A stretch of DNA of 64,000 nucleotides. Source: Megachile rotundata. Its lineage: Eukaryota; Arthropoda; Insecta; Hymenoptera; Megachilidae. The translations under genes were made by a program, and so were the position numbers. Where the stretch lies: positions 5,437,926-5,501,925 of the forward strand of contig NC_134984.1 in the NCBI RefSeq assembly GCF_050947335.1, in the 5' to 3' direction. The notes below the pieces were generated by a model. It searched no databases. It saw only the letters and a program-made list of their open reading frames with translations, and was not told the origin of the DNA. Shown here in pieces: positions 1-9,836 of the stretch (position 1 is its first letter; each line of letters opens with the position of its first letter).

Positions 1-404
1 GATTAATCTTACGAAAAGCGAAGTCAATCTTGTCAAAGATCAGATAGCGAGTTTCATGTCACATTTGTCTAGTGTTAATTTAGCAAATTCTATTATTTCT
101 ATCATTGTCTATCTTATGTATAATTTCCATTATTATTATTGATCTATTTAGTCTCTTTATTCCAATTAATCATTTATAATTTATGTATTTCTCTTATTTT
201 GTCGTTATTGTAGATGATAGTTTCATTTCTTATTGAATAAATTTAATTGTTGAAAGATATTGATCTTTGGATTTCAATCCTTAACCGCGCACCACACGAA
301 TCCCACAATTTTAATTTGTAGAAATCCAGTCGTTTAGGGGTAAAAGCCGCTCTTTACCTTTCAGCGCTTGTAATAAACTGAACTTAGGTTCCAGGGTTGT
401 TACA
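1..404 (+). mobile_element. 3' end of a long LTR-like element (family 2), partial
   Basis: About 400 bases at the left edge match the last 400 bases of the element that ends at 57483 (compare 240-404 with about 57315-57483). The copy ends in GTTACA, followed by TATG at 405-408, the same four bases that flank the complete copy at 53009-57483. The 5' part lies outside the window. No coding capacity is seen. It is most simply the 3' part of a solo LTR. Confidence 0.6.
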
Positions 405-746
405 TATGTACCATTATAGATATATCTAGTAATATACGTAAATGTAACGACTGCATCTTCATTTCGCAACGTTTCTGATATAAATGAAATTGAATTGACT
501 TTGTTCGCATGTGGCAGCCATGGATCTAAGAACCTATAAACGGAGCCCACGACGCGAGAATTACCAAATTTGCGGCAGATGGGGTCTATCTTTATAGTAT
601 ATGCGGCGATCGAGTCTTTCCGTCGCATACTCTATGAATCTAGCCCTTTGCGGACTATCGCGGCATATATGCGTTCTGCGTAAATCATCAAATTGGCCGA
701 AGAACTCATATATGCGTTTCGCGAAAGCAGTTGATTGAGTGAACAA
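405..746 (-). pseudogene. Unrecognised coding fragment, frameshifted
   Basis: Two overlapping minus-strand reading frames (about 746-561 and 628-405) look like one protein with a frameshift near 600. The fragment is rich in aromatic and charged residues and ends abruptly at the LTR-like element at 404, so it may be a gene tail cut by that insertion. I do not recognise the family. It could be part of a retroelement polyprotein, or chance open frames. Confidence 0.25.
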
Positions 747-987
747 AAACCGTGTTTAAGCGGAAATATGCGCTGGCAATTTTTAATGATTATCGCGGCA
801 GGAGCTCGGCCCCACAGTACGGTTCATTTCGAACCGTCCCGTTCGCAAAGGGCTAGATAGACCATAGTTACATTCTATACGCACTAACACCTACTTCGCG
901 GCGTGCTGTCGAGTTATATGTACAGAAAAAAAAATAGCTATACAAACTTTGCCTATGTTCAGCTGTCCAAAGGTTGATATGTTCAAG

Positions 988-1178
988 AAAATCTTTTAAT
1001 TTTGCGCCGCCTCCGAAAAGGTTGAAATGTATTTAATATACTACCTAACGAGTAAATAGGTTTCATTCATATCTGTTACGTAATTGCATGATTGAATGAA
1101 ATAGAAATTACTTCATTAGGAAATAGAAATTATTTTATACTTTTTAGTGCATTTCGAAGTCGGTGTATTTTTTTTCTG
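988..1178 (+). repeat. Inverted copy of the repeat at 63745-63925
   Basis: About 190 bases are nearly identical, in reverse complement, to 63745-63925. The segment spans the 3' end and following non-coding part of the Penelope-like fragment at 1130-1540, so both are probably tails of the same element family, lying in opposite orientations at the two ends of the window. Confidence 0.6.
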
Positions 1179-1540
1179 AAAATTATTTTAGTATGCGTTG
1201 TGAAAACAGTCCTAATGTTCTGTTTCTTGAGAATTCTGCCTGTGCAATCGGTCGTACCTTGTATATATGATAGGAAAGTAGTTGCGTGTCCCTTGTCGTG
1301 TGTGTTTGTCGTACGTTTGTGTGTCGGTTTTATTGTTTGCAGTTGGTCTATGGTGCGATTAATTTTGTGTTTAACGAAGCCGTTTTGGTGTAGCGTAGTC
1401 TTGATGTGTTCCAGTTCATGGGTTAGGTTGTCTTTTTCGCTGATGCAGGTTGCTCTGTGGATGAGAGATGTAATCACGGAGTTCTTTTGAAAAGGGTGGT
1501 GATGGGATGTTGCATGTAGGTATTTGTTGGAATATGTTGC
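1130..1540 (-). pseudogene. Penelope-like element, reverse transcriptase C-terminal fragment
   Basis: The minus strand encodes about 130 residues resembling the segment after the reverse transcriptase core in Penelope-like retroelements of arthropods. A His-rich start (HHHPF) is followed by the pattern LIHRATCISEKDNLTHEL, then a helical stretch, then FLSYIQGTTDCTGRILKK. The catalytic RT motifs would lie further upstream in the gene and are absent: coding sequence stops near 1540. No GIY-YIG endonuclease domain is visible downstream. The assignment rests on motif resemblance only. A non-LTR ORF2 tail is the main alternative, but the GTT-x-GRILKK pattern fits Penelope better. Confidence 0.5.
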
Positions 1541-2282
1541 TACGCGGTATTTCGCGGCGCGGCTAACTCGGTGTTGCCCGCGAATACTCTAACAGCCCTT
1601 TCCGAGCCTGCTCGCGAATACGACCGTCGCGGCGCTTCCGCGGATTCGCGGACGAGTAGCACTTCGGCGCCCAATTCGAACCCTTTTAATTTACTTTGTA
1701 ATTGGGTGCCAGACGCTTCTTAGCGTCGCGATGCTGAACTTTAACGCGAACGAGATTTTACAATAGGAGGATGGTAAAACCGATTATATCAATTTCGGAA
1801 AAACGCGGAAGACTCGAATCGGCGGTGAAAGAGCTCGGTAGCTCAATAATAACCGAACGAAATGGTAGAGTGGCCGGATTCTTCAAGGGTAAAGGAGCCA
1901 GACGCGGAGGCAGACGAGAGAGTGTAACTCGGGATAATTCGTGAGAGACCTCAACTCAGCAGTATTTGTTAAAAACAGCGCTGTTTATTTAAATCTAATT
2001 AATCTAAGCGGCGGACAACGTGACCCTATGTACCGACAACCAATTCGACTGTTTACGTGATTTTAGCCCCGGAAACGGAAAATGTCAATTCCTAAGCGTG
2101 ATACAGTCGTCGATTTAGCGTCGATTCTTAGAATAGTACGCGACGCAATTATCTAAAACGCAACGCAAGTAACTAAACGAAACGCGACGCAATTATCCTA
2201 ACGAAATGTAACGTGACGAAACACGACGAGTCGCGACAAAGCGCGACGAAACGCAATTATTCTAAACGCAACGGAATCCCGT
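1541..2282. other. GC-rich non-coding stretch with degenerate CGACGC repeats
   Basis: No gene is recognised. The first part is CpG-rich. A 58-codon open frame starting at 1770 has a basic Gly/Arg-rich end but matches no family I know. From about 2130 to 2275 there are degenerate short repeats around the words AAACG and GCGACGCAATTAT. This may be the body of an undetected LTR. Confidence 0.4.
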
Positions 2283-4476
2283 TTTTGTTTACCTCCGAAT
2301 CGATCGAAGAGACAATGTCTATGAGCGGAGAAAACTGGAAATAAAGTAGACAACTCACGTTGCGTTCTCTATCGACTAGATCTAGAAATATACCTAAACT
2401 CTATTACCCACCCATTCCTACTCCTATTACCCACCTATTTCTATTCCTATTACCGACCAATTTTTTGGTGAAGGAACGACGCGAAGGCATCGTTGCCGGA
2501 TTGTAACGCTGTTGCCATATCTATAAATCTATTTTTAGACGTCAAGCGACTTGTAGGAATACGGGCTCCAGCCAAGTTTCCTAATCCTAGCGAGTGCAAC
2601 TCGAGGAAAGAGGGAGGGGATGATCAAAAATGCACTTGAGCCAAATGAAATATCCAATACGTCAGTCGATAGTATATAAAAAAAAGATATCTTACACCAA
2701 GTTTCAACCCCCCTATCTCGACCACGGGGGTAATAAAAAGGGAAAAACAAAATTTCGGTTTTTGGCCTGTTTTGCCTATTTTTCAGATTTTTATATTGCA
2801 AACTATAGTTGTAAGAAATGAAAAACCGCATTTAATAATTTTATGTCGTATCTGGTTATATTGAGAAACGTAAAGTGATACTGCAACAGAATTATTAGCA
2901 GCTTGGAGATAAGAAAGAGTATAAAAACAGAAGCAGGTAGACGGATACGAGACAGATATGATAAGACATTAGTCACAGTCAGATCATATTGCGAGCCGGA
3001 CCGATCATCGATTATACCGCGGATTCAGATATCGTGATTCAGTCATTCGAGATTGTTCGATTACCACTTTTGTAACAATAATCAATAACATTGTAACGTA
3101 GTATGGGTTAAGAAATAAAGTTTTTTTTAAACCCAAACTGAGTGATTTCGTGCGTACCGATAATTATTGGTAATTGTTTAAAACACGTTGTTACTATATT
3201 TATCAATGTATTTTTACACATCAAGAAACTTGTAAGACTAAGGTCTCGAGCCAAGCTTCCCTATCGCAGCGGGCGCGAAAGGAGGAAACAGAAGGATAGT
3301 AATGTAATGAAGTGAATAGATTAAAATGAATAATAGGGAAGTATTGGAATGTGAAATTTGTTAAAATAAAGTTTGTAAATAAATTGAAATTATAAATTAA
3401 TAAAAATTCGGTAGGTTAGGTTTATTTTGGCGATACCATAATACAATACAATAAAATTGATAAAAAATTACATTTATTACACGTTTTAAAATAATATCTC
3501 TTCTTTCGCGTCTTTCTTCATTTCTCCTCGCTGTTATACCTGCCTTACCGCACTGACCTATTCCAGTGTCGCGTGCCCAAGCAGGTGGTGGGAGAACCTG
3601 CCTCTTTCCGTGTCACTGATTTCCTTTGGTGTTTGCGCCGCACGGGTAACAGGTAGACCTTTCGAAGTAAACAAAATCTCCAATCTCAGGGCATTGACCG
3701 CAGAAGATGAATCAGCTGTTAGAAGTCGCTGCTTGGCATTCTTTATTTACGAAGTATCTGCAACAGATGAAATGATATAAATACATAATTATTATTGCTC
3801 GTATTATATCGACTGTTGTGCAAAATTTTATTTTGCGGAAGCTCCAGCTTATTTTTTACCAAATAACTGTAATAGTTGAAACTAAATACTACATTTTGTT
3901 TGAAAAATATACATTACCTGCAACGCAATACCCTTTCAATGCACAAAGTGATCTTTTTCTTCTCTTTCGTAACGAGGAATTACACGGTGCATTCCGCGAG
4001 ATTCGCCCGATATAGTGTGCCGCCATACTCACGAAAATTCATTTCCTCTCTAATTTTTCGTTCTAAAATCTGCAACAAATTATTAGTACGCAAAGAAATT
4101 ATGATAGGAACCCACTCTTAGCCAATAATAGTTCTTTTATGATATTTAAATTTCAACAACTTTTTTTCACTTTATTATTACTTAAAAAAAAAATATTTGT
4201 TAATGTTAATATTGTTTGAAAAGAAGTATTATCGGACGATGGAATCCACGAGAAGGTGGTGGGCTTCTTCCATCAGGATGGGATAAAATGGGACAGGATG
4301 GATGATATTGGATAAGATAATTTGGATAATTATAATTTCAACTCACCAACAAGTCAGTAGGCCAAGCCAAGCAAGAGCATGCGGGACGCCGTCCGCAACT
4401 GCACTTTACAGCGCAGTCCGACGGCGGTTCGTTGCAATATTTTTTATTTTTATAATTTCCACCCACCAACTGCACT
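2283..4476. repeat. Non-coding 3' flank shared by transposon copies A and B
   Basis: The stretch 2283-4290 aligns almost end to end with about 48470-50470, beside copy B. Within it, a segment of about 90 bases occurs twice (near 2540 and 3220, each with GAGCCAAG), flanking about 600 bases that contain a TATA-like motif near 2918 and AATAAAG near 3112. In the left arm of the palindrome at 48.0-48.5 kb this 600-base block is absent. The part nearest the transposase (about 3540-4476) is also recognisable beside copy C (34332-35033), so it belongs to the transposon 3' region; the rest may be a neighbouring repeat duplicated with it. Confidence 0.6.
3613..3711 (-). CDS. Possible small zinc-ribbon exon downstream of transposase copy A
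   Basis: A 33-codon minus-strand frame encodes CGQCPEIGDFVYF and then CYPCGANTK: two CxxC pairs about 14 residues apart, as in zinc ribbons. The same frame is kept in copy B near 49.8 kb. In copy C (near 34.9 kb) the reading is similar but one Cys codon has become TGA. The frame begins directly after an in-frame TGA in all copies, so it can only be translated if spliced to an upstream exon; a pyrimidine/TTGCAG acceptor-like site lies about 55 bases upstream of that TGA. It could be an open frame of no meaning. Confidence 0.25.
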   Translation of the reverse strand, partial: FIFCGQCPEIGDFVYFERSTCYPCGANTKGNQ

Positions 4477-6576
4477 TCACAGCGCAGTCCGACGGCGGGG
4501 TTTTCGAATGTTTGCCTGACCTTCGGTCACCGATCTTTTCCGTTTTTCCAAGCGCTTCCTTTCTTCTGTAATATATTTGGGTTCCCTAATAGGCATACCC
4601 CTGTTGTACCGGCTATCTATATATTCCGGTAGCATGCACTCCATATAAAATTTAATTAATTTTGGTTCCATTTCAGTTTCCCAAAACTTGTCCTCTTTTT
4701 CAACGGTTGTGCATTTTATCCCTTTCCGCGTCCAAATTCAAAATATGCAGTACGATTTACCCGTTACGTGCAATTGTCCTTGCACTTGGTAAAAGTATTG
4801 GTGGGTTCTGCTTAGCGCAGTACCTTCTTCATCTTCATATATGCGTCGGATAGACAGAATCGTTTTAATAGCTTCCTCCGGAAACAAATTTTCGGCTGTT
4901 TTGGGGCATTTTATTTCTACGATGCCCTCTTCATCGATGACACCATCCGGCGATGCTCCTATGAACGGATGAGAACTATCGATGAATATTCCGCATTCTT
5001 TAATATTTTTCCCTGTATATTTCTTCAATTCTTCACGGGCAATTTCTTCGCACTCTTGCCCGTATTTAATTGCAGGAACGTTAACAATTTTCGGATATAT
5101 TAATCGTTTAACTAAGTTACCACATAATGTGCTACTTTTTCGACGGCGCACACTTCCGAAATTGAATGCTGTCAGAAGTTTTGATTTGTAAATGTACCAC
5201 TGTGAATTTTTTGATTGTCCAACTGTTTCCATTTGGACAGCATCTTTTTTTCTTTGCCGATTACGGAGCACTGCCATATGTTTTTCTTCCTCCAACTTAT
5301 AAATATTTTCATCCATGTCTGGCCTTGTAGCGTTTGTTCCATAATCACTATCTTTTTCGGAGGGAAATTGTTTGCGAACACGTGTCGCGGTTCCTGTTTC
5401 CTTTAGTTTTCGAACATTTTCTTCATTTTTCGTACTTCTGCTTCTTTCCATGTGTGATAAAATTCGTGACGGTTTCTTCTTCATCGCTCTATTTAATGTT
5501 GACAATGGTTCCTTCGTATTATATTGTAACACGGCAGCAGCACATCTTGCCGTGTACGAACCTCTTTGGTTGAAATTTAACCCTTTTCCACCGACGTATT
5601 TGGCAATTACGCTATTGAAGCTCTCCACAGGATTGTTATTGCAGTTATATAATAAACTTTCTGCGTGAGCTGCTAATGGCTGAAGTATTTCTTTTATTAG
5701 TTGATACACTCCCATATTCTTCAACTGTGGAACGATGTTTTTTTCATTTTCTTTGTTTTGTCCATTGCAGAAGTAATTTATTTTATTACAATCTGCGTGT
5801 TCGCCAAACACGTGGCTTGGAACATTGTAAATGTCGTAGTATAAATTTTTAATTTTGGTGCTGGTTAATACAGTTTCACTACTTCTATATTGTGCGGCTT
5901 TTACAATTGCTGTTCGCATCCGGCGAATGCTGCTTTCCACAGCTGTCCTCAGTGTACCTGCAGTCGTTTTTTTCACGATTTCCTTCATTTTTCTACAAAA
6001 ATTCCGTAATAAGTGATTCGTGCATTCAATTTTCTTTACACGAATCTCTGTCTTATATGGATCTGCGTCTACAATCTTTTTGTACACGCTGCTATCTCCG
6101 TCAGCGATTAGCGTGGAATATATTAATCCACGCTTTTCGACGCTGGTTTGAAATCCTTCTACAATGGCATCGCTTTCCATAGCGGTGGATGTTCGGCTCT
6201 TGCTCCAATTTTTAAAACACACGTGTTTTCGTGGTTCTTTCTGTCTTTTTGCAGCACATTCGCAAATTTTGCATCTTTTAGTCCGCACACCAATGAATAA
6301 AACTTTTCGGGTGTAATATCCAACTATTACACCAACGCCCGACGCAGAGTTATATGCACCGGTGCGATAAGATCTCTTCATCCAACTCCCATCGGCGATG
6401 ACAGGAATGTGTGGGATTCCAGATTCGGGAACAACATCGCCTCTTTCCACAGCTAATCGTTTTTCTTCTGCAGCCGCTGCTATCATTTCTTCTTCCGCAG
6501 CGGCAATCAACGAATTTGCTATTTCGTCGTGGTGTGTTACAAATTGCCTTTTCGACATGCAGTTTATTACAGGCAC
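4477..6576 (-). pseudogene. Mutator-like DDE transposase fused to a YqaJ-type nuclease, copy A (main part)
   Basis: Predicted to cut and join transposon ends through an RNase H-fold DDE domain, with a second nuclease domain at the C-terminus. Counting from 6576: Asp62 in ADGSWMKRS; a zinc-site pattern CxxC at 102-105 followed by HxC at 118-120; Asp159 and Asp161 in IADGDSSVY; KKIECTNH near 181; and Glu318 in NNPVESFN. This order matches what I know as the Mutator-like transposase domain of animal elements. Residues about 500-612 read as a PD-(D/E)XK nuclease of YqaJ type: Asp544 in ASPDG, Glu554-x-Lys556 in VEIKCPKT, then HQYFYQVQGQ. The frame continues from a TGA at 4738-4740 to 4477 with a Lys/Arg-rich tail, as in copies B and C. 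Copy A is broken by that TGA, where the other copies have Cys, and by the deletion at its N-terminal junction near 6577. Confidence 0.8.
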
Positions 6577-6582
6577 TACGGT

Positions 6583-7170
6583 TTAGTCAATTTCTTCAAT
6601 TTCGTCGGGTTGACTGTGAATTTCCCCTTCATAGTGGCACATAGTGCACACTACCTTGAGGGTAGTCTTCAAGCCCGACTGTTCCATGCCAGTTATCTGC
6701 AAGTATTTTATCCCGCTGTCTTCTCTATTGTCGGCATGATGGCTCATTTTCTTCATCTCTTCAAACATGTGCTGCATGTTTACGATGTTTAATCCCTTTG
6801 AAAAAGACGGCGTTTCTTCTGGCCGGGTTGAAGTTACTTCTTCTGCGGTCCAGGTACCGTTTTCGCCATCTGAGGTGTGTGCTGATATCGTATCTTCTGA
6901 AGTTTCATCATTTTGTTCTATTTGTGACATGGAGGTCCTTCCGTCGGATGTTGACGGGTGATTCCCGTACTCCTCAGCAAGTGTTGTATTCCTTGTCGAA
7001 GCATCTAAACTACATCGCCTTTTATGAAGTCTTCTTTTCTTGGAGTACCTCTTCGTTGAGGCGTATAATTTTCTTCTTACTTTTGGTGCACTCATTTCCG
7101 TTGCACTCACTTCCGTTGCACTCACTTTCGGCGCACTCACTTTCATTTCACTCGCTTCATTTTCGAACAA
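6583..7170 (-). pseudogene. N-terminal part of transposase-nuclease copy A
   Basis: This is the start of the same gene. It has an ATG at 7170, a basic Lys/Arg segment near residues 30-55, a long acidic Ser/Thr/Glu segment, and then a conserved block with GLNIVNMQHMFEEMKK and CTMCHYEGEI. The CxxC suggests a zinc-binding element. Comparison with copy B (57.7-57.8 kb) shows that about 75 bases were lost in copy A around 6577-6590, which removed part of the linker and shifted the frame. The extra SATEVSATEMSAPKV-like repeats near the start are peculiar to this copy. The ATG is chosen because it starts the longest frame and faces the divergent partner gene. Confidence 0.7.
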
Positions 7171-7535
7171 AAAAAATAATAAAAATTTAAAAAAAAATAC
7201 TAATAAACTAAATAAAATTAATACTAAAAAAAAAGTAAATAACTAAATAATTTAAAAACTAAATCACTCTACTTAAGAAAATGTTAAATACTACTTTATA
7301 CGTAGACGTAATGCAAAAAATTCCGATACGTTGCATTCGGATATTGCAGAACGTAATGCGATGTAATATTCGTACCCATATTGAGAGTGGGTGGTGGAAA
7401 TCAGTGGTAGTCGTGGAAATGAGTGACGTGTGTGAAACGATGGACACTGGTAGAAGTGAGGGACAGTGGTGGGGTGCATAGCTTCGAACCTCGGCATCGA
7501 TCGACGATCCAACAGTTGTAAAGTGACCAGTGAGT
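7171..7535. promoter_or_regulatory. Bidirectional intergenic region between transposase and partner gene, copy A
   Basis: About 365 bases separate the two divergent start codons. The transposase side is very A/T-rich with oligo(A) runs. The other side carries GTGGTGGAA/GAGTGA-like short repeats and a block matching the equivalent interval of copy C (31.0-31.2 kb, inverted). Both promoters presumably lie here, but I see no clear TATA box. Confidence 0.45.
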
Positions 7536-7574
7536 ATGGACAACCTCAAGAGCTTGAGGAAAGCAGTTGAAGAA
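7536..7574 (+). CDS. Partner gene of copy A, candidate exon 1
   Basis: Thirteen codons from ATG 7536 end in Val-Glu-Glu before a GT (GTTAGTAG). The equivalent stretch of copy C (30997-30959, minus) is similar in sequence and ends before a perfect GTAAGT donor. Conservation of both the coding start and the donor position between diverged copies supports a real first exon. Confidence 0.4.
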
Positions 7575-7639
7575 GTTAGTAGTTAGCGTATAATGTCACG
7601 CGTACGGTGTCTTGCCAGTGTTAATTACAAATTTACAAT

Positions 7640-7714
7640 ATGCAAGAAACAGAATCAAAAATAGAGGAGGAGAAAAGGGAGCCGTCCCCACGTCCTCAAA
7701 TGTCTGAAAAAAAA
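7640..7714 (+). CDS. Partner gene of copy A, candidate exon 2
   Basis: Twenty-five codons beginning with ATG, rich in Glu and Lys, end exactly at a GTAAGTAATGTGTTT donor. Copy C has the same donor and the same following intron bases at 30705 and below (minus strand). The frame is phase 0 and joins in frame to the exon at 8521. The 5' acceptor is less clear than in copy C, where a pyrimidine tract and TAG precede the ATG, so this ATG might also be a true start. Confidence 0.4.
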
Positions 7715-7766
7715 GTAAGTAATGTGTTTCACATTTATTTATTCCGATTTATTTCCCTACGATAAA

Positions 7767-8020
7767 TTATGTATTTGCAAAAAAATTGTTATAACTAGCC
7801 CGGAATCCGAACTCCTCAATCGTTTCGTGTTCGCGACGATATACTGCTTTTAATTCATTATGGATATTATTTACATCAAAGCTTTGAGCAAACGCGGATT
7901 TTATCAATGAAATTATTTCTTCGACAGTCTTTAAACCCTTGTCCCCTATTTTTGCATCCATACATACATACACACAGATACTCACACACAAATACACACA
8001 GAAAAGGCTCCTGTCAGAGC
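7767..8020 (-). pseudogene. Gag-like fragment in the intron of the partner gene
   Basis: The minus strand encodes a stretch containing KTVEEIISLIKSAFAQ and IHNELKAVYRREHETIEEF. It resembles the capsid region of LTR-retrotransposon Gag proteins, where an ELxxLxQxxxESVxEF-like segment is typical. Part of the upstream frame is simple CA-rich sequence. It is probably a small relic inserted in the intron. Nucleic-acid-binding and protease parts are absent. Confidence 0.35.
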
Positions 8021-8026
8021 CATATA

Positions 8027-8149
8027 ATGTGCAAAATCTGTCCAGCAACCTCTCCGACGTGCATATCGGGTAATGCTAATGCCGGCGATATATGCCATAA
8101 ATGCAAGGGTTTCTTTAACGTTCTGTATCTTTGCAGAAAAAAATGGTAG
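8027..8149 (+). CDS. Small Cys-rich ORF, unrecognised
   Basis: Forty codons from ATG 8027 to TAG 8147-8149 include CKIC, a lone Cys, then CHKC and a final Cys, so the product could bind zinc. It lies in the presumed intron between partner-gene exons 2 and 3. It could be an alternative exon, a Gag zinc-knuckle relic, or chance. I recognise no family. Confidence 0.2.
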   Translation: MCKICPATSPTCISGNANAGDICHKCKGFFNVLYLCRKKW

Positions 8150-8520
8150 CGGTTTTTCACATACTGGAAATTAAAGATGAAGGTTTGTACTTTATGCTGC
8201 TATAAACAGTATCGCCCCAAAAAAATGTGGCAAGTCAAACTTTGTAATTTTCAATATTGCAAACATGACCTCACATTTACGGTGTTATTGTGGTAGGGAT
8301 GCATCAAATCTAAAATCAAACCACAGGGTCTTAAAGTAGAGATCTCAAGCTTTAATTTAAATAAAAGAGCATAACTTTGCGATGATTTTTCACGGAGTTA
8401 TCATCAGTCAAATTTGGCCAATTTTTGCCTAAAATTTTTCTATGCCATGTTTCTTTTGAGCAGTGTATATAAAAAATATATACATATAAAATATTTTACA
8501 TTTTCATTTTTCTATTTCAG

Positions 8521-8700
8521 ATGCGCAAAATTTTAAAACGTTTATTACGTTATACGCCATTGCCAAGAGCCGGCAGAGGAGGGTACCGCGGAAGAAGAGG
8601 GTACCGCGGAAGAGGAAGATACCGCGGAAGAGGAGGGTACCGCGGTGGAGGTGGAATAAATATTTCTGGTTGTACGATATACGGTGGCATACAGAATTGA
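8521..8700 (+). CDS. Partner gene of copy A, candidate last exon: RGG/Tyr-rich basic protein
   Basis: An acceptor (TTCTATTTCAG) immediately precedes 59 codons in phase 0 that end with TGA at 8698-8700. The product starts with a basic helix-like segment (RKILKRLLRY), then four repeats of the type GGYRGRRGYRGRG, then a short hydrophobic tail. Arg-Gly-Gly repeats are common in nucleic-acid-binding proteins, so a role in binding transposon DNA or RNA is an inference. The corresponding exon in copy C has the same position and phase but a different, Arg/Glu-rich sequence. Confidence 0.45.
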   Translation: MRKILKRLLRYTPLPRAGRGGYRGRRGYRGRGRYRGRGGYRGGGGINISGCTIYGGIQN

Positions 8701-9269
8701 AAATAAAAGATTAAAAAGGAATAAATATTAGTAAATGATGTACTGTTTCCTTTGCGGACCTCATCCCCTTTCGGTCGCGATATTCATTTCGGGTCAATTG
8801 TTAACAATGTTAATGCGTTGCTAACTTTTTTATTTTTAATTACGTAGACGTAGACAAGTTTCGTTGAATGTTCAATTTAATTAAATTAGTAAAAATAAAT
8901 GTCTGTATTGAAAAGTTGGTAATCGAATTCCTGCGTCGATCAATTACTTCTGAGATACCGCTCAATTTCGATCAGACTCTCGTGTGTTACAAAAAAATAA
9001 AATCTATACTTTTCTTCGTTATTGTTTTTCCGGTTTAAAATATTTCACACGTACAAAAATTTACTGCGTTATTAAGATATTCACAAATCAGGTTTAATCA
9101 AAATATTTTAAAGAGATCCTTCTAAAGTATCCTTCCTAAAGTGATGTAAGTGTGAACTATTTGCTTGGTCATCGGTTTGAAAATAATAAAATCGTACAAG
9201 TGATTAGGTTCTAGGAAACATGTGTGACGAGGCAACTACGCAATATAAAAGCAAAAAGAGTTTTATTAA

Positions 9270-9832
9270 CCTTTTAGGTACGACGCGCCACTATAGTGGC
9301 TTTTGTGGATATCATCTTTTACGACGACGCGCCACTATAGTGGCTTTCGCGGATACGATCTCTCAGGACGACGCGCCACTATAGTGGTTTTCATAATTGT
9401 TGTACACTTCTTTTTTCTTTACATCGATTTACAACAGTGCAAATAAAACAATAGATAGACAAAATAGGCAGTCAGGTATAAATTATTGCTTTTTCCTTAA
9501 ATAAATATACCATTTGTTTTTTCAAACATGTCCTTATACATTGTTAGAGTCTCTAACCCCAAAATGCCACATGAAAATAGAAAACAAAGGGCAATTTCTG
9601 ACAATTCAGAATCCGACTCGGAAATCGAAAATAAAATGAATAGAAATATGCAGGGTATGAAGAAGATAAAAAGAATAAGATACAGCGATCAAATACTTCA
9701 TTTGAATGTTCTCGTGCACAGAACGGGATTGCCCGTCACACTTTGCAGTGTTATATCGATAATACATCGTTCACGTCAGACCCTGCCGTCCAGGGAAATA
9801 CCCACACGCAGAATTCGGCCGTACCTAAAAGG
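9270..9832. mobile_element. piggyBac-like non-autonomous element 1
   Basis: A 563 bp element with perfect 13-base TIRs (CCTTTTAGGTACG at 9270-9282 and its reverse complement at 9820-9832), flanked by TTAA at 9266-9269 and 9833-9836, the piggyBac target. The empty site is seen in the second W copy near 23245, which shows a single TTAA-containing junction. The left third carries three direct repeats containing ACGCGCCACTATAGTGG. Confidence 0.85.
9285..9392. repeat. Three subterminal repeats with a CCACTATAGTGG palindrome
   Basis: Starting near 9285, 9335 and 9375, each repeat contains ACGCGCCACTATAGTGG followed by CTTT or a close variant. The 12-base core is a perfect palindrome. Regular placement inside one end of a piggyBac-like element suggests transposase or host-factor binding sites. 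Confidence 0.6.
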
Positions 9833-9836
9833 TTAA
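9528..9836 (+). pseudogene. Possible remnant of a piggyBac transposase N-terminus
   Basis: A 102-codon frame inside the element reads through to a stop formed by the flanking TTAA. It has an acidic Ser/Asp segment (SDNSESDSEIENK) followed by Lys/Arg-rich sequence, which resembles the poorly conserved N-terminal region of piggyBac transposases. No catalytic part is present, so it is not a functional transposase. Confidence 0.3.
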
